Part shown: piece after piece, positions 57,119-64,000 of the stretch | Layout: each line of letters starts with the position of its first letter | Numbering within the stretch: position 1 is the first letter of the stretch | Translations under genes and position numbers: made by a program | Notes under the pieces: generated by a model | Databases searched by the model: none | What the model was told of the DNA's origin: nothing | Seen by the model: only the letters and a program-made list of their open reading frames with translations | Assembly (NCBI GenBank): GCA_050293315.1 | Contig: JBNKMS010000007.1 | Location: forward strand, 1-64,000 | Direction of reading: 5' to 3' | Origin: CBFDBF01 sp050293315 | GTDB lineage: Bacteria; Pseudomonadota; Gammaproteobacteria; Chromatiales; Chromatiaceae | Length of the DNA stretch: 64,000 nucleotides

Positions 57119-59539
57119 TTGGATATCTCGGGCACGGATATTGTGGGTAAACTGCTTGCATCATATAAAGGATATGGCCTACTAAGTAGGATGCCAGTCT
57201 TGGCATGGCGCCTACTATTTATTGCGTCCACTCTCATATCCTCCACTGTGATGGGTGGTGAAGAGGCCAAAAACAGTTTTTCACCTGCAGCAACATCTGT
57301 TCAGGAACCAATTGGGGTAGCGATTGGCGTGTTAGCCAAGCGGGGGGCTGAGATTACTCACCGACGCTGGGACTCAACTGCCGAGTATCTCAGTCGCACG
57401 ATTCCAGAATACCGTTTTAAGGTGGTTCCGCTCGATTTTCAGCAAATATTTGAGCAGGTCAGCCAGGGGAAAGTCGATTTCGTATTAGCCAATTCAGCAA
57501 TCTATGTCCAACTGGAATCTAAATACGGGATTTCGCGTATTACGACATTGCGCAATCGGACAGGCAAAACGGCTTCATCCTGGTTTGGAGGAGTAATATT
57601 CACCCGGGCTGATAGCACGTCCATTCACAGTTATATAGACCTCAAGGGCAAGCGCTTTGCGGCCGTGGACCCGGAGTCACTTGGCGGCCACCTGATGGCA
57701 TTGCGCGAACTTCAGCACCGGGACCTAATACCCGAACGTGATTTCAGTTCGGTAAGCTTTGAACATACCCATGATGGTGTTGTCTATGCCGTGCGCGACG
57801 GCCGGGCGGATTTTGGAACCGTGCGGACTGACACCCTAGAGCGCATGGCCGAGGAGGGTCTTATCCGGCTGGATCATTTCAAGGCCTTACACGCCGGCAC
57901 AGATCAATATGGTGAAAAGTTTCCGTATCTCTACAGCACCCGCTTGTACCCGGAATGGCCGCTGGCAAAACTCGCGAAGACTGAGCAGATGCTGGCTGAG
58001 AAAGTGGCGCTGGCATTAATGACCATGCCAACAAACCATCCCGCTGCAAAGGATTCCCACACTGCAGGCTGGAGCATACCCGCTAATTATCAACCTGTGC
58101 ATGACCTATTGCGGGATTTAGGCTGGCCACCCTATGAACCGCAACCTGTCACGCTGGCAGTAATCTTGCACAACTACTGGCCGTGGCTCATTGGAATCTT
58201 ATTAGCGTTGTTCATAACTATTGGGTTTGCATGGTATTGGAGGCGGCTTAATTCACGTCTGCTCGCTTCACAACGCCAACTGCACATTGTCAATGACAGC
58301 TTGGTCAAAGCAAAACAGAAAGCCGAAGCGGTCACTCAGCAGATAACAAGAATAACCACCAACATTCCAGGCATTATTTTTCAGTGTCATAGAATGGAAG
58401 GCAGAGAGGCGATCTATACCTATGTAAGTCCTGGCACAGGGGAATTACTGGGCAAGGCGGAAGACAATCCAGACGATGATATATATCGGTTGTTTTCCGA
58501 CATTCATCCAAATGATCTGCAGCAATTCAAGAAAAATTCATTTTGTGCTGATGGCCAGGCAAAACCGGTCGATATTGAATACCGTGTAAAGCAGGAGGAT
58601 GGAGGTTTACGCTGGATACTTTGCAGTGCATTGCCAGGAAAAGTAACGGACGAAGGTATGCTATGGGATGGTTTGTTACTGGATATCAATGACAGAAAGA
58701 CCCTTGAGATTCAGTTATTGCAGGCCAGAAAACTGGAATCGGTCGGACAACTGGCTGCCGGTATCGCTCACGAGATTAATACACCTACACAATACGTACA
58801 GGACAATACAAAATATCTGCAAGAAGCTTTTAGCAATTTTCAAGACACTATTTTGGCACTAAAAAAGCTGCTACTTGAAAAAAATAAGGGTAGTGAAAAT
58901 AGCGTGATAGTCAGCGCAATGGATGATATTTTTGAAGAAAATGATATAGATTACCTTCTAGAGGAAACACCGAGCGCAATTCAACAGGCACTTACAGGCC
59001 TGGAGCGGATAAGAACAATTGTCTCGGCAATGAAAGAGTTCTCTCACCCAAGTACTGATTCGAAACAACCCGTCGATATTAATACCATAATCGAAAATAT
59101 CGTTACTATATCCAGAAATGAGTGGAAATATGCCGCTGATCTAAGTACAGAACTGGATGAAACGCTACCATCCACTGCTGGATATCGTGACAAACTTGGG
59201 CAAGTTATACTTAATCTCGTCATCAATGGAGTCCATTCCATCCAGGAAAAAATTGATGCTAGACTTTATGAACACGGACACATCTCAATCACAACTGGGC
59301 AACATGACGGCGTCATTGAAATTAGGGTTAGTGATAATGGACTGGGTGTTCCGGAAACAATCAGACAAAATATTTTTGATCCCTTTTTTACAACCAAGGA
59401 AGTGGGCAAGGGTTCTGGTCAGGGCTTGTCGATAGCTAGATCAATTGTCGTCGATCAGCATCATGGCGAGCTGTTCGTGGAGAGCGAAGAAAACGAGGGT
59501 GCAACGTTTATTATTCGATTGCCAATCGAGGCTAGTTAG
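57119..59539 (+). CDS. Hybrid-type sensor: PhnD-like periplasmic domain, PAS, histidine kinase
   Basis: 806 residues from TTG 57119; the start is uncertain and ATG 57191 is an alternative. A signal-like segment (LAWRLLFIASTLISSTVMGG) precedes a PhnD-like substrate-binding domain (residues 60-330; GVAIGVLAKRGAEITHRRWD). One membrane helix (WPWLIGILLALFITIGFAWY), a PAS domain (415-535), a His box AAGIAHEINTPTQYVQDN and an HATPase domain (DNGLGVPE; KGSGQGLSIARSI) follow. It would sense a periplasmic ligand and phosphorylate a response regulator that is not adjacent. Confidence 0.88.
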   Translation: MDISGTDIVGKLLASYKGYGLLSRMPVLAWRLLFIASTLISSTVMGGEEAKNSFSPAATSVQEPIGVAIGVLAKRGAEITHRRWDSTAEYLSRTIPEYRFKVVPLDFQQIFEQVSQGKVDFVLANSAIYVQLESKYGISRITTLRNRTGKTASSWFGGVIFTRADSTSIHSYIDLKGKRFAAVDPESLGGHLMALRELQHRDLIPERDFSSVSFEHTHDGVVYAVRDGRADFGTVRTDTLERMAEEGLIRLDHFKALHAGTDQYGEKFPYLYSTRLYPEWPLAKLAKTEQMLAEKVALALMTMPTNHPAAKDSHTAGWSIPANYQPVHDLLRDLGWPPYEPQPVTLAVILHNYWPWLIGILLALFITIGFAWYWRRLNSRLLASQRQLHIVNDSLVKAKQKAEAVTQQITRITTNIPGIIFQCHRMEGREAIYTYVSPGTGELLGKAEDNPDDDIYRLFSDIHPNDLQQFKKNSFCADGQAKPVDIEYRVKQEDGGLRWILCSALPGKVTDEGMLWDGLLLDINDRKTLEIQLLQARKLESVGQLAAGIAHEINTPTQYVQDNTKYLQEAFSNFQDTILALKKLLLEKNKGSENSVIVSAMDDIFEENDIDYLLEETPSAIQQALTGLERIRTIVSAMKEFSHPSTDSKQPVDINTIIENIVTISRNEWKYAADLSTELDETLPSTAGYRDKLGQVILNLVINGVHSIQEKIDARLYEHGHISITTGQHDGVIEIRVSDNGLGVPETIRQNIFDPFFTTKEVGKGSGQGLSIARSIVVDQHHGELFVESEENEGATFIIRLPIEAS

Positions 59540-59628
59540 ATATTACTTAAGCATGAAAAGGAATGAAAGTAGAATAAATGTGGTCAGAGCCATTTTCTAA
59601 CACATAATCCCCCAACACAGCTCCCAAC

Positions 59629-59919
59629 ATGAATCCAGCCAAAGTAAAAAGAAACAAGGTCAAGACCCTGACCGATCTTCCCAACATCGGCCCCGCCATG
59701 GCCAGAGATCTGCAATTGCTTGGCATCTCTGAACCCAGCCAGTTACATGGAAGGTCCGCCTATGATATGTACCACGATCTGTGCGAGATAACCGGCCATA
59801 GCCATGACCCATGTGTGATTGATGTATTCCTCTCCATCACCGATTTTATCAACGGTAGGGAGCCGATGGCCTGGTGGGCATACACCCAGCAAAGGAAGGA
59901 TTTTCTTGCCAAGCAGTAA
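59629..59919 (+). CDS. Helix-hairpin-helix protein of the Cdd1/'pathogenicity locus' family
   Basis: 96 residues. LTDLPNIGPAMARDLQLLGI is a helix-hairpin-helix motif, and RSAYDMYHDLCEITGHSHDP CV with the C-terminal PMAWWAYTQQRKDF is typical of the family (PF11731). Such small proteins may bind DNA; the role is unknown. It is a single gene. Confidence 0.85.
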   Translation: MNPAKVKRNKVKTLTDLPNIGPAMARDLQLLGISEPSQLHGRSAYDMYHDLCEITGHSHDPCVIDVFLSITDFINGREPMAWWAYTQQRKDFLAKQ

Positions 59920-59982
59920 CTACGCACTGTGCTACACTTTAATTAATGGTCACAAGGAATATCACTCCATCCATGATCTTCG

Positions 59983-61707
59983 ATGATGGCAAATAAGATA
60001 AACCCTTCTTTCAGACTTATTCTAATAATTCTACTCCTGTGTATTGCTACAAGCATTGAAAGCGCTGTTGAACGCAAAAAACAGATTCTAATCCTGCACT
60101 CGTACCATCAGGGGCTGGAGTGGACAGACAATATCAGCAGGGGAGTCAGAAGTGTATTTAACCCACTGCAGCAGCAGTATGAAATACACTATGAATATCT
60201 CGATACCAAGAGAAATTCAGGCGAGGCCTACATGGATAAGATATCCCGTATGGTTTCCGAAAAAAACATAATGGCCAAGTATGAGTTGATTATTACCTCT
60301 GACAACCATGCACTAGACCTGCTAAATACGGGAAAGATAACATTTCAAGGAGATCCTCCGATCGTATTCTGCGGAATCAACAATTTCGACAACTCAATGA
60401 TCAGCAATCTGAGGCATGTAACCGGAGTCGTAGAGGCTACAGATATCAAAGGCACACTAGATCTGATGATGCAACTCCATCCACGGAGAAACCATGTCAT
60501 CATAGTTATGGACAGAACATTTACCGGAGATGCTATAAGGGAAGAGTTTAGAGGACTTGAGGATAGCTACCGATCAAAACTGGATTTTGAATTCATTCGC
60601 GACTTCTCCCTGGAGGAGATACCTGAAAAACTGGCACATCTGGATGACAATGACATTATCTATGTATTGACCTTCAATCGCGACAAAAATGGGACCTTTA
60701 TCTCCTACACAGAGGGAATCGAAATATTATCTCGTAGTTCGAATGTCCCAATATATGGATCGTGGGATTTTTATATGGGCAAAGGGATTATTGGAGGCAG
60801 CATTACGTCTGGCTACATGCAGGGTGTAGAAGCGGCAAAAATGGCAATCATGATACTGCGCGGCATGGATGCAAAAGAGATAAAAATATCTAAGGACCCA
60901 CCCACTGAATACATGTTTGATTATCGCCTCCTGCAAAAATACAATGTTGATCGTACACTATTACCAAAATATAGCCGCATCATCAATGCATCCCCCAGCA
61001 CCTACGAGAGATACAAACCCATTCTTACCTGGATCATCGGGGCACTATTAATTATCCTGCTACTGCTGACGTGGAAATATTTCCGGCAGCAGACCATGCT
61101 GAAAAAGGAAAAGGCACTGGCCCTAGAGTTAGATAAAATGGTACGCGAAAGGACCAGGGAACTGGAACAGAGCAATATGGAGCTGCAGCGACTATCAAAT
61201 CAGGATGGACTAACACAAATATATAACAGACGATATTTTGACAACTTCCTCGCTCAGGAAATCAATAGATTACAGCGCAGCTCTTCGCCAATCTCACTAC
61301 TACTATGCGATATCGACCACTTCAAACAATATAACGACACCCACGGACATCTAGCAGGCGATGACTGCCTTAAGACGATCGCTAATGTAATGCGACAAAA
61401 CTGCAAACGGGTTATAGATATCGTAGCCAGATACGGAGGCGAAGAGTTTGCGGTTATCTTATCTAATACAGATGCAGATAACGCGGTAATCATAGCCAAT
61501 GCTATTCGCACTGGGGTCGAATCAGCATGCATCACCCATCTCCCACCTGGAAGCAAAGAGATAATATCTATAAGTATAGGCATCGCATCCATCATCCCGG
61601 ATAAGCAGACCATATCATCCGAACTAATCGCCATTGCAGATAAGGCCTTGTATGAGAGTAAACGCGGTGGCAGAAACAGAGTGACACTACTGAGTAGCAT
61701 TGCATAA
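59983..61707 (+). CDS. ABC-substrate-binding-like sensor diguanylate cyclase
   Basis: 574 residues. A signal/anchor helix (FRLILIILLLCIATSIESAV) precedes a periplasmic ABC_sub_bind-like domain (KKQILILHSYHQGLEWTDNI; residues 35-330). A membrane helix near residue 350 (ILTWIIGALLIILLLLTWKY), a short coiled coil and a GGDEF domain with intact RYGGEEFAVIL (GGEEF) follow. It makes cyclic-di-GMP in response to an external signal. A terminator follows. Confidence 0.92.
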   Translation: MMANKINPSFRLILIILLLCIATSIESAVERKKQILILHSYHQGLEWTDNISRGVRSVFNPLQQQYEIHYEYLDTKRNSGEAYMDKISRMVSEKNIMAKYELIITSDNHALDLLNTGKITFQGDPPIVFCGINNFDNSMISNLRHVTGVVEATDIKGTLDLMMQLHPRRNHVIIVMDRTFTGDAIREEFRGLEDSYRSKLDFEFIRDFSLEEIPEKLAHLDDNDIIYVLTFNRDKNGTFISYTEGIEILSRSSNVPIYGSWDFYMGKGIIGGSITSGYMQGVEAAKMAIMILRGMDAKEIKISKDPPTEYMFDYRLLQKYNVDRTLLPKYSRIINASPSTYERYKPILTWIIGALLIILLLLTWKYFRQQTMLKKEKALALELDKMVRERTRELEQSNMELQRLSNQDGLTQIYNRRYFDNFLAQEINRLQRSSSPISLLLCDIDHFKQYNDTHGHLAGDDCLKTIANVMRQNCKRVIDIVARYGGEEFAVILSNTDADNAVIIANAIRTGVESACITHLPPGSKEIISISIGIASIIPDKQTISSELIAIADKALYESKRGGRNRVTLLSSIA

Positions 61708-61761
61708 ACCACAGTGGGCAAGTTGAACCTCTCCGGCATTCTCCAGGATACTGAACTGACT

Positions 61762-61792
61762 AAAAAAGGGCGCTAGTACAGGCGCCCTTTTT
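61762..61792. terminator. Bidirectional rho-independent terminator
   Basis: AAAAAAGGGCGC ... GCGCCCTTTTT forms a GC-rich stem with A and T tracts on each side, between the convergent genes ending at 61707 and 61811. Confidence 0.9.
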
Positions 61793-61810
61793 ATACAGTG
61801 AGTCTTTGTA

Positions 61811-62503
61811 TTACACGCTGAGCGTGGACGTCCTCTTCTTCCTCCTTGCACCCAGCCACATCAGGCCGGAGGCCAACAACAACCCTGCGGGTGGGATCGG
61901 GACTGCTGATGTAGTCATTACTACATTATCCACAAGCAGGAACGATGCCCCGTCGTTGTACGGCCCCGTTGATACTAAGCGGAGCTCATCAAACTGGATG
62001 CCATCCAGAGTCATAGTGTATTGATGAGATGGAGTGGTGCTGCCTGGTCTGGTGTAATGCTCGAAATCTGATAACAAGACGCTTGTGCTGCCAACTGAAC
62101 TACCTTGATAGTAGGCGCGTAGTGTTAGTTCATTATTAGCAGGAAATGATGCTGCAAAGATGTCGATAGATGCGGCAGTGGCAATGCTATCTATCGACAT
62201 GCTCATAGCCCCAAAACGGCCATATCCTACAGAGCCGCCCGTTGCAGGAGACATAAATGCTAAAGCGTTATTTGGGCTAAAGGTGGAATTAACCAGGGCA
62301 GTTGAGCCATCTTCTATATAAAACGGTGGTGTATAGAAGGATATATAATTATCGAAATCGGAGAAGGTTATTCCACCATCGGTAAAACTAGAGCCAACAG
62401 AACCTTGAGCAAAACTATCAAAGGTTGCGGTTGCGGCCTGGGCTACACCGGCCACAATAATAAGACAGGATCCTGCGATTAAATTCAGGTAACTTCTTTT
62501 CAT
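61811..62503 (-). CDS. PEP-CTERM-like exported protein
   Basis: 230 residues from ATG 62503, with AGGAG 5 bases upstream; the in-frame GTG 62509 overlaps that site. The signal peptide is LNLIAGSCLIIVAGVAQAAT. The body is Ser/Thr/Gly-rich and beta-structured. The C-terminus has a sorting signal, SAVPIPPAGLLLASGLMWLG followed by ARRKKR, which is a variant of the VPLPA/PEP-CTERM motif. It would be exported and processed by an exosortase; no exosortase is in the window. Confidence 0.82.
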   Translation of the reverse strand: MKRSYLNLIAGSCLIIVAGVAQAATATFDSFAQGSVGSSFTDGGITFSDFDNYISFYTPPFYIEDGSTALVNSTFSPNNALAFMSPATGGSVGYGRFGAMSMSIDSIATAASIDIFAASFPANNELTLRAYYQGSSVGSTSVLLSDFEHYTRPGSTTPSHQYTMTLDGIQFDELRLVSTGPYNDGASFLLVDNVVMTTSAVPIPPAGLLLASGLMWLGARRKKRTSTLSV

Positions 62504-62899
62504 GCCCACTCCTTATAGATTTTGAAATCACAGCACTACAACAAATCCCATCCATAAGGAGGCTGTGGCGTAATCTATCCTTGAGCGCCATTATATGGAT
62601 CACGATAAATCGGTTGTATGAAACGGATCGCAAAACGGACTGCCATCTGGGCATAGTATAAAAACCGCGTCACATAAAATCTGGTAAGAGCGCAAAATCT
62701 ACACAAAAACAGGGGCTGTGCGCGATTGTGTCTGCTATTTCGTCGCATTCCCATCGCAGGCGCAATGAAACAAGGCACACCCCGCTATTTCGTAGCTTGA
62801 CCACGGGATCCAAGAAGAGAGATACTCTGGTTTTCAAATGACAGCAAATGGATTATCGCTACCCCTCTCTGCGCCTCTTCGCAGCACATTCCAATATTA
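62504..62899. other. Intergenic stretch, no gene supported
   Basis: About 400 bases without a convincing gene. It contains near-repeats GCTATTTCGTCGCATTCC and GCTATTTCGTAGCTTGACC and a copy of the GCTTGACC-CGGGAT motif. Short frames on the minus strand lack ribosome binding sites. Confidence 0.6.
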
Positions 62900-63256
62900 A
62901 TGAAAAACATACACCCCATAGCTATTATTATCCCAATCATAGTGATATGTATAAACATCATTACATACATAGATCGTGCAGAGCATGAAAAAAAGGCTAG
63001 ACTGTTTTATCCTATAAATCAGCAAACTGAAGAATTAAATAGAATATTAGAGCAATCTGGTACAGATCGATCTCTTAAAAACATTAAAGCCATAGCAGAA
63101 AGCAATAGCGATTTTAAAGTTAAATCTATCGTTATCTCCAAACCTTATACGACTCTTGGCGCTGATAAGATTGCATTGAAAGTAAATCAAACTATTCTGT
63201 TATTTAAAAATGGCCAATATTATTTTGAGATCAAACCAGATAAATCAACCCATTGA
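62900..63256 (+). CDS. Hypothetical membrane-anchored protein, AT-rich
   Basis: 118 residues. An N-terminal helix (IAIIIPIIVICINIITYIDR) is followed by a basic soluble part. No known domain is recognised. The DNA is much more AT-rich than the rest of the window, so it is probably acquired. There is no clear ribosome binding site. Confidence 0.55.
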   Translation: MKNIHPIAIIIPIIVICINIITYIDRAEHEKKARLFYPINQQTEELNRILEQSGTDRSLKNIKAIAESNSDFKVKSIVISKPYTTLGADKIALKVNQTILLFKNGQYYFEIKPDKSTH

Positions 63257-63349
63257 CAAACATGCTAATCCTGGCCTCACAATGCTCAGCCGGCTCGCTA
63301 TGCACATTTTCGCTCCCGGTTACACACGACGGTTAAGGTAAATATACCC

Positions 63350-63703
63350 ATGAACAAAGAACAAGCCCAAAATTTCGCAGAAGAGTGGATTAATGCCTGG
63401 AATTCGCACGATCTCGATATGATTCTCGCGCACTACGATGATGATTTCGAGATGTCATCACCTGCCATTATCAAACTCACGGGAGAACCCAGCGGCGTAC
63501 TGCGAGGAAAGGCCGCTGTTGGCGAATATTGGTCTGGGGCCTTAAAGAAGTATCCCGATCTAAAATTCACACTCCTGCATACTCTTTGTGGTGCAAACAG
63601 TGTAGCCCTTATCTATGAGGGGGTTTTGGGCCTCTCAAATGAGGTGTTTCACTTCGGTGATAATGGCAAGGTTATCCGCGCATATGCACACTACGACCTC
63701 TAA
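63350..63703 (+). CDS. SnoaL-like (NTF2 fold) protein
   Basis: 117 residues. The N-terminus FAEEWINAWNSHDLDMILAH Y and the stretch VGEYWSGALKKYPDLKFTLL are those of the SnoaL/NTF2-like family. These proteins bind small molecules or are enzymes of varied type; the substrate is not known. Confidence 0.82.
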   Translation: MNKEQAQNFAEEWINAWNSHDLDMILAHYDDDFEMSSPAIIKLTGEPSGVLRGKAAVGEYWSGALKKYPDLKFTLLHTLCGANSVALIYEGVLGLSNEVFHFGDNGKVIRAYAHYDL

Positions 63704-63731
63704 CAACACCGTAAATGGCTAATAGAAATAT

Positions 63732-64000
63732 ATGAAAATAAGCAATCTTGATCATTTGGTATTAACGGTAAAAGATATTGAAAAAACAACATCGTTTTAC
63801 GAGTCAGTACTAGGAATGAAAAAAGAGGTCTTTGGTAGTGGCAGAGTAGCATTGAAATATGGCAATCAAAAAATCAACCTCCATCAGCTGGGGAATGAGT
63901 ACGAACCAAAAGCCAACCTGCCTACGCCAGGTTCTGCTGATCTGTGCTTCATCGCAACAACACCTCTCGATGATGCGATTGCTCATGTAAAGAGCTGTGG
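63732..64000 (+). CDS. VOC-family (glyoxalase-like) protein, 3' end outside window
   Basis: 89 residues are visible from ATG 63732: MKISNLDHLVLTVKDIEKTT, then SFYESVLGMKKEVFGSGRVA, the first beta-alpha-beta-beta module of vicinal oxygen chelate proteins, with metal-ligand-like His8 and KINLHQLGNEYEPK. It is AT-rich and lies 28 bases after the SnoaL-like gene. The substrate is unknown. Confidence 0.8.
   Translation, partial: MKISNLDHLVLTVKDIEKTTSFYESVLGMKKEVFGSGRVALKYGNQKINLHQLGNEYEPKANLPTPGSADLCFIATTPLDDAIAHVKSC

Noticed and set aside
63257..63349. Integron attC site before the SnoaL-like gene
   Set aside because: The region has palindromic pieces and GGTTAAGG, but no GTTRRRY core with matching inverse core, and the next gene lacks such a site.

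Overview
The window is a contiguous chromosomal piece of a flagellated, free-living or symbiotic gammaproteobacterium that very likely oxidises sulfur and fixes nitrogen. The evidence is a Pseudomonas-type polar flagellar/chemotaxis cluster, an rhd-tusA-dsrE2 sulfur-transfer operon beside a trifunctional siroheme synthase, and a molybdenum nitrogenase cluster whose internal order (nifV-cysE-nifW-nifZ-nifM; nifE-nifN-nifX-DUF269-ferredoxin; nifH-nifD-nifK-nifT-nifY) resembles that of Azotobacter vinelandii. Nitrogen-fixing sulfur oxidisers of the Sedimenticola / Candidatus Thiodiazotropha kind would fit, but that placement is inference from gene content only.

Layout. 1-14319 (minus strand): cheB (cut by the window edge), cheA, cheZ, cheY, fliA, flhG, flhF, flhA, flhB, fliR, fliQ, fliP, fliO, fliN, fliM, fliL, with an exact-consensus sigma-54 promoter in front of fliL. 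14553-18619: a Crp/Fnr regulator, a DUF2892 membrane protein, a LysR regulator, two unknown genes, and the rhd-tusA-dsrE2 operon. 18742-23668: cysG, then the oxygen-independent ubiquinone factors ubiT, ubiV, ubiU and a YhcC-type radical SAM protein. 23790-29402: tRNA-Ser(CGA), mltF, a large REC-REC-PAS-GGDEF-EAL protein, tadA and mtgA. 29681-33298: cytochrome bd oxidase cydP-cydA-cydB-cydX behind a NifX-fold protein, divergent from a PAS/sigma-54 activator (33544-34875) and sharing with it a regulatory region that carries a candidate sigma-54 promoter. 34947-37356: a rimK operon. 37415-56865: the nif region, interrupted by a DUF2157/DUF4824 membrane gene pair, and ending in draT and a SIR2-like gene. 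57119-64000: sensor and diguanylate cyclase genes, a PEP-CTERM-like exported protein and an AT-rich right edge of small accessory genes.

How the genes work together. Sigma-54 promoters, with NifA-type TGT-N10-ACA upstream sites, stand before nifV, nifE and nifH. The same pair of elements stands before the SIR2-like gene, which places an otherwise unexplained protein in the predicted nif regulon. DraT, which ADP-ribosylates NifH at Arg101, lies between nifH and this gene, and no draG is visible. The high-affinity bd oxidase could consume oxygen under the microaerobic conditions nitrogenase needs. nifA, nifB, nifU and nifS are not in the window.

The most interesting candidates are the DraT/SIR2-like pair, the possible sigma-54 control of a NifX-fold/cytochrome bd operon, and a repeated stem-loop in the nifH-nifD and nifD-nifK spacers.
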